Assembly: GCA_964649745.1 (NCBI GenBank)
Contig: CAZYQI010000001.1
Coordinates: forward strand, 62,001-126,000
Direction: 5' to 3'
Origin: CAZEHS01 sp964649745
GTDB taxonomy: Bacteria > Bacillota > Clostridia > Peptostreptococcales > Acidaminobacteraceae
DNA length: 64,000 nucleotides
Shown here in pieces: positions 60,314 to 64,000 of the stretch. Below the pieces are notes generated by a model. The model ran no database searches. It was not told the DNA's origin and saw only the letters and a list, made by a program, of their open reading frames with translations. How positions within the stretch are numbered: the first letter of the stretch is position 1; every line of letters starts with the position of its first letter. Position numbers and translations under genes: made by a program.

Positions 60314-61231
60314 ATGCAAAAGGACTACTTGGACCGTTTAGTGGAAGCATGCCGCAGCGAAACCGCCCGCGGTGAAGTGGCCACCTATATCCCGCAGCTG
60401 GCCGGGGCAGACCCCAGGGCTCTGGGAATCTGTGTGCGTAAGACTGATGGCATTCACTGTGCCGGTGATTCAACTGTGAAATTCACCATCCAGAGCGTTT
60501 CCAAGCCTCTGCTCCTTTTGCTGGCGCTGATGGATAGGGGTGAGAAAATCGTATTCAGCAAGGTGGGTAAGGAGCCCAGCGGGGACCCCTTCAACTCCAT
60601 CATCCGCCTTGAAACCTATACGGAAAAGAAGCCCTATAATCCCATGATCAACGCCGGAGCCATTGCCATGGCCAGTCTTATCAATGGAAGCAGTGTAGAA
60701 GAACGGATCGGCCGAGTGTTGGATTTCGTACGCTTGTTGGCTCACAACCCCAATATAACTCTCAATGAAAAGGTCTTCGCCAGCGAAAAGGAAACCGGAC
60801 ACCGGAACCGCTCCATTGCCTATTTCCTTAAAGAGGTGGGCATTATCGACGGTGACCCTGCCCAGGTGCTGGATCTGTATTTCAGCCAGTGCTCTATAGA
60901 AGCGGACTGTCATGACCTTGCCAGCATCGCCATGGTACTGGCCTTGGACGGAAAATCCTTTGTGACGGGAGAACAGTTGGTTCCAGCGGAGTACGTGCGA
61001 ATCGTGAAGGCCTATATGATGACCTGCGGCATGTACGACGGCAGCGGCGAATTTGCCATCGAGGTGGGCCTCCCTGCAAAAAGCGGCGTGGGCGGCGGCA
61101 TTATGGTCACCGTCCGTGACCGGATGGGCATCGGCGTGTACGGCCCTTCTCTCAATAAAAAAGGTAATCCCGTGGCAGGTCTGAAGCTTCTCAGAACCCT
61201 TTCGGAGGATTACCGGTTGAGTGTGTTGTAG
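60314..61231 (+). CDS. glsA: Glutaminase
   Basis: 305 residues, serine-type glutaminase (beta-lactamase-like fold). It hydrolyses glutamine to glutamate and ammonia. The catalytic SxxK is in FTIQSVSKPLLLLLAL; further marks are EPSGDPFNSI, KPYNPMINAGAIAM, EKETGHRNRSIAYFLK (YxxS/N-type region) and GLPAKSGVGGGIM. It is divergent from the glutamate fermentation operon but only 1 kb away, and would feed glutamate to it. GAGGTG precedes the ATG. Confidence 0.94.
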   Translation: MQKDYLDRLVEACRSETARGEVATYIPQLAGADPRALGICVRKTDGIHCAGDSTVKFTIQSVSKPLLLLLALMDRGEKIVFSKVGKEPSGDPFNSIIRLETYTEKKPYNPMINAGAIAMASLINGSSVEERIGRVLDFVRLLAHNPNITLNEKVFASEKETGHRNRSIAYFLKEVGIIDGDPAQVLDLYFSQCSIEADCHDLASIAMVLALDGKSFVTGEQLVPAEYVRIVKAYMMTCGMYDGSGEFAIEVGLPAKSGVGGGIMVTVRDRMGIGVYGPSLNKKGNPVAGLKLLRTLSEDYRLSVL

Positions 61232-61250
61232 AAAACATAAGGGAATTGAT

Positions 61251-61445
61251 TTAGCCACGGATAACACGGATTTGTGTGGATGGGTTAATGTTGACCTCCC
61301 TCATGAGGGAGGTGGCGCCGTAGGTGACGGTGGGAGTTTATTTGATTGAAACTCGCAGCTCGCAGACTCCTTCCGTCAGCTTCGCTGCCACCTTCCTCCC
61401 GGAGGAAGGCAAATTGTCCGTATCCATCCGCGTTGTTCCCGGCAA
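61251..61445. repeat. Composite element: outer inverted repeats around CTCCC/GTCAC module pair d
   Basis: The outer ends, TTAGCCACGGATAACACGGAT from 61251 and, inverted, GTCCGTATCCATCCGCGTTGTTCCCGGC up to about 61443, are imperfectly complementary. Inside are a module at 61294-61337 (ACCTCCCTCATGAGGGAGGT then GGTGACGGTGGGAGT) and a diverged opposite module at 61366-61409 (ACTCCTTCCGTCAGC, CCTTCCTCCCGGAGGAAGG). Confidence 0.72.
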
Positions 61446-61453
61446 AGAGTCCT

Positions 61454-61795
61454 TCACCTCAGCACCACCACCGTGATGCCTTCATTTCCCCTGATGCGGC
61501 GGTCGTATTCGGCCAGGGAACCGCAGGCGGTTACCAGCTCCCTCTTGCGGTTGATCCACTGTTCTCCCCCACAGGAGATTCTTACGATGCCGCGAAGGCT
61601 GCTTTCACCCAATGCCTTGGTAACGGCGGCCTTGATGCTTCCGCCTACTCCAGACGAGCCGTACCCATGAATGATAATGACAGCCTTTGTGCCCTGCCCC
61701 TTATAGGTGGCCAGGGCATTTTTCATGTTCCGAACGGCATTCTCCGCAGAAGGCATACCGGCCTCAAGATTAAGCTCCACAACTTTCGACGCCAT
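61454..61795 (-). CDS. Smr-domain protein
   Basis: 113 residues. The N-terminal VVELNLEAGMPSAENAVRNM and the core AVIIIHGYGSSGVGGSIKAAV (HGxGxxxG-type motif) identify a stand-alone Smr domain, related to the C-terminal nuclease domain of MutS2. Smr proteins nick DNA or cleave RNA; the activity here is not established. It lies between the composite repeat and a MITE-like element and is followed by cheB on the same strand after 222 bases of repeat on its upstream side. Confidence 0.78.
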   Translation of the reverse strand: MASKVVELNLEAGMPSAENAVRNMKNALATYKGQGTKAVIIIHGYGSSGVGGSIKAAVTKALGESSLRGIVRISCGGEQWINRKRELVTACGSLAEYDRRIRGNEGITVVVLR

Positions 61796-61813
61796 AAGAC
61801 CTCCTAGATCAAG

Positions 61814-61976
61814 ACCCTTTGCCGCAGATGACGCAGATGAAGGGCGATGGGGTTCAAATAATTAGTTAGTCATGTTGTAATCCAGCGAATCATCTTGATT
61901 AGCTAAATTAATTCAACCACATGAAACACGTTAAAACCCATCGCTTTTCATCTGCGTCATCTGCGGCTAAAGGTTT
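61814..61976. repeat. CAGATG-ended MITE-like element C
   Basis: The left end, TTGCCGCAGATGACGCAGATG from 61819, and the right end, CATCTGCGTCATCTGCGGCTAAAGG up to about 61973, are near-perfect inverted repeats. The AT-rich interior has AATAATTAGTTAGT and TTGATTAGCTAAATTAATTCA, similar to the interior of element D. It occupies the gap between cheB and the Smr gene. Confidence 0.85.
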
Positions 61977-62019
61977 AGTCTTTTATATGGCCTCATTGTA
62001 TCATTGAGCCTTATCCACC

Positions 62020-63048
62020 TCAACCGTGCAGTATCTTAAGGAGCTGTCCGGTTATTTCCTTCACCGGCAGCTGTTTATCCACTGCGCCCAGCTCCCAGGC
62101 CACCTTGGGCATTCCGTACACCACGCAGGAGCTTTCATCCTGCCCAATGGTGCTGGCTCCCTTTTGCTTCATATTAAGGAGCCCTTTAGCGCCGTCGCCT
62201 CCCATACCGGTGAGAATCACTCCAACGGCCAGTTTGCCGGCAGCCTGAGCTACGGAGTCGAACATCACATCCACAGAAGGCCTATGCCCATTGACCTTGT
62301 CCAGATCCGCATAGCGCACCATGTACCCGCTGCCCTTCCGCACCACCTGAATGTGAACATCTCCCGGCGCAATAAGAACTCTGCCGGTCTGAACCGCATC
62401 CCCGTCCTTCGCCTCCAGCACTTCCACCATACAGGTGTTGTTCAATCGTTCCGCATACATTCGGGTGAATACCGGCGGCATATGCTGCACCACCACCGTT
62501 CCCACCATATCTCTGGGGAATTTTCGTACAACCTCCAGCAGGGCTTCCGTGCCCCCGGTGCTGGCGCCTATGGCAAGAATCCGGTCCTGCAGATTCCTGG
62601 CCAAAGCGGGACCCGCTTCCTCTTTGCGATAGCTTTGCTTCCAGTGTGACACATTGGAGATGGAGGCGATCTTCACCTTCACCGCCAGCTCCTGAACGAA
62701 GGCCTGAACGGCATCCGGCCTTTGACGCTCCGGCTTTGCAACAAAATCAACTGCCCCTGCACTCATGGCGTCGAAAACGATATTACTGACACCGCTGACC
62801 ACCACCACCGGCATGGGATGCTGTGGCATCAGACGTTTAAGGAAGTCGATTCCGTTCATTTTTGGCATCTGTACATCCAGCGTCATCACATCCGGCCTTA
62901 GTTCTATGATTCTGTCCCTGGCTTCAAAGGGGTCGGATGCAACGCCTACCACCTCAATGCCGTCATCCTGTGAAAGGCCCTGAACCAGCACCTCTCTGAA
63001 CAAAAGCGAATCATCAACAACAAGCAGTCTCACGGTTTTTTTCGACAT
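62020..63048 (-). CDS. cheB: Chemotaxis response regulator / protein-glutamate methylesterase
   Basis: 342 residues from the ATG at 63048 (AGGAGG 4-5 bases upstream); an in-frame start at 63072 has no site. Receiver domain (about 1-125) with VVDDSLLFREVL and phospho-Asp in MTLDVQMPKMNG, then the methylesterase domain with the catalytic Ser in IGASTGGTEAL, His in VVVQHMPPVF and Asp in LTGMGGDGAKGL. It removes methyl groups from chemoreceptors and deamidates glutamines. cheR lies just upstream, separated by repeat element D. Confidence 0.95.
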   Translation of the reverse strand: MSKKTVRLLVVDDSLLFREVLVQGLSQDDGIEVVGVASDPFEARDRIIELRPDVMTLDVQMPKMNGIDFLKRLMPQHPMPVVVVSGVSNIVFDAMSAGAVDFVAKPERQRPDAVQAFVQELAVKVKIASISNVSHWKQSYRKEEAGPALARNLQDRILAIGASTGGTEALLEVVRKFPRDMVGTVVVQHMPPVFTRMYAERLNNTCMVEVLEAKDGDAVQTGRVLIAPGDVHIQVVRKGSGYMVRYADLDKVNGHRPSVDVMFDSVAQAAGKLAVGVILTGMGGDGAKGLLNMKQKGASTIGQDESSCVVYGMPKVAWELGAVDKQLPVKEITGQLLKILHG

Positions 63049-63086
63049 AGATCCTCCTGAAAATCTGAACAAAGATTTTAGACATC

Positions 63087-63242
63087 TTGCCGCAGATGAC
63101 GCAGATGAAGGGCAATAGGGTAGAATAATTAGTCAATTATCCTGCAATCTAGATGATTGTATTGACTAGCTAGGTTAATTCATATGTAACAACCACGTTC
63201 AACCCCCATTGTTCTTCATCTGCGTCATCTGCGGCTAAATGT
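63087..63242. repeat. CAGATG-ended MITE-like element D
   Basis: The left end (63087-63113) is identical to that of element C over about 27 bases. The right end (63215-63240) is its inverse. The interior is AT-rich with AATAATTAGTCAATTA and TTGACTAGCTAGGTTAATTCA. It is inserted between cheR and cheB, whose starts and stops are intact. Confidence 0.85.
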
Positions 63243-63255
63243 TTTTTTCATTTCT

Positions 63256-64000
63256 TTATTTCCTGTAAACCGACGGCATGATATAGCGGTATTCACGACT
63301 GTCTCGTCCCAAGGATTCGGAGTGTCCGATGAAGAGATATCCCCCGGGAACCGTGTGATTGTAGTAGCGATGAACCAGTTGATCCTTAGTTTCCTGATTG
63401 AAATAGATCATCACATTCCGGCAGAAAATCACATGAAACGGTTTTTTAAACGGCAGTATCGGCTCCATCAGGTTATAGGAACGGAAAATCACCTGATTCC
63501 GGATGCTCTCTGTAACTCGAAAACGTTCATTGGCCTCCTTGCGGAAGTACTTTTGCTGCCAGATCTTAGGAAGCGTTGAAACCTCCTCTGCGGTATACAC
63601 GCCTTCTCGGGCTGACTGGAGCACGGAATAGGAGATATCTGTGGCCAGGATCTTCATATCCCAGAACAGGCTCTCCCTTTCCATATGATCCGCCATGATC
63701 ATGGCCAGGGTGTATGCCTCTTCTCCGGTGGAGCATCCGGCACTCCAGATACGCAGGTCTCTGTCCGTTACGGTTTTCACCAGCCAGGGCATCACGGTAT
63801 CCCTGAAATAATCAAAGTGGCTCACCTCGCGCATGAAAAACGTATGATTGGTGGTAAGCCTGTCAATGAGCAGGGCAACCTCTTCACCGGTTCTGTCGTT
63901 TTTTACAACGCTGAAATAGTCATTAAAGCTCTCCATGCCCCTATCCATCAGTACCTTGGCCAGCCGCCCCTCCACCAGATTCTTTTTTTCAGTAAGGTTG
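63256..64000 (-). CDS. cheR: Chemoreceptor glutamate methyltransferase, 5' end cut by the window
   Basis: About 248 residues are visible. The frame continues upstream to the window edge (NLTEKKNLVEGRL), so the GTG at 63975 is not the start. CheR methylates receptor glutamates using SAM. Marks: LTTNHTFFMREVSHFDYF (N-terminal domain: TNxTxFFR-like), the SAM site IWSAGCSTGEEAYTLAM, LATDISYSVLQSAREGVY and the FHVIFCRNVMIYF beta-strand loop. Together with cheB it forms the receptor adaptation pair. Confidence 0.94.
   Translation of the reverse strand, partial: NLTEKKNLVEGRLAKVLMDRGMESFNDYFSVVKNDRTGEEVALLIDRLTTNHTFFMREVSHFDYFRDTVMPWLVKTVTDRDLRIWSAGCSTGEEAYTLAMIMADHMERESLFWDMKILATDISYSVLQSAREGVYTAEEVSTLPKIWQQKYFRKEANERFRVTESIRNQVIFRSYNLMEPILPFKKPFHVIFCRNVMIYFNQETKDQLVHRYYNHTVPGGYLFIGHSESLGRDSREYRYIMPSVYRK

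Overview
The window looks like chromosome of an anaerobic, amino-acid-fermenting member of the Clostridia (Bacillota), with base composition near 50% GC. The evidence is a complete ornithine degradation operon, a complete methylaspartate-type glutamate fermentation operon, two B12-dependent carbon-skeleton mutases with their reactivating ATPases, a T-box leader, SigI/RsgI, TTG/GTG starts behind strong GGAGG sites, and no respiratory genes. I see no rRNA, tRNA, CRISPR array, prophage or transposase gene.

Layout. 1-5564 (minus): four overlapping genes, a UbiA-type prenyltransferase, a dikinase-like protein, a DUF3419 aminocarboxypropyl transferase-like protein and a SEC59/VTE5-like kinase (cut by the left edge); together they look like an uncharacterised lipid or prenyl pathway. 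5565-6157: hairpin repeats only. 6158-14218 (minus): ord-ortA-ortB-oraS-oraE-mutL-like-orr, which converts L-ornithine through D-ornithine and 2,4-diaminopentanoate to alanine plus acetyl-CoA. It is preceded by a -24/-12 promoter, a 50-bp perfect palindrome and the gene of a PAS-AAA+-Fis sigma-54 activator. 15920-23464: a PAS-GGDEF-HD-GYP protein, glyA, an RseC-like protein, aspS and hisS behind a T-box. 23478-29023: a DHFR-like reductase, DUF2461, an RlmA-type methyltransferase, an unknown protein, YitT, a patatin and a GNAT protein. 29205-36617 (plus): a Cys/His-rich protein, a two-component system whose kinase has a Cys/His-rich tail, a TetR regulator, an exported hydrolase and a stand-alone molybdopterin oxidoreductase. 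36706-43961 (minus): a hybrid kinase with four tandem periplasmic-binding modules, and a GH13 glycosidase. 44168-48444 (plus): iron alcohol dehydrogenase, sigI-rsgI and a secreted X2-domain protein. 48516-59346 (minus): glmS-glmL-glmE-mal-mesaconase alpha/beta-citD-citE-citF-citC-citX. 59681-61231: hemerythrin and glutaminase. 61454 to the end: an Smr-domain protein, cheB and the start-truncated cheR.

The genes fit together as follows. Glutaminase would supply glutamate. GlmS/GlmE with GlmL rearrange it to 3-methylaspartate, Mal deaminates it to mesaconate, the two-subunit hydratase makes citramalate, and a CitDEF-type lyase (activated by CitC and CitX) splits that into acetate and pyruvate. 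The ornithine operon is a second amino-acid fermentation route with the same cofactor logic (B12 mutase, PLP enzymes, ASKHA reactivase).

Intergenic DNA is rich in small non-coding repeats of at least three families. They include CTCCC/GTCAC modules inside the ornithine, glutamate and hisS-aspS gene strings, CAGATG-ended elements of about 125-260 bp, and hairpins with a fixed 20-nt loop but covarying stems. Most functional calls rest on recognised protein family features; no database search was possible.
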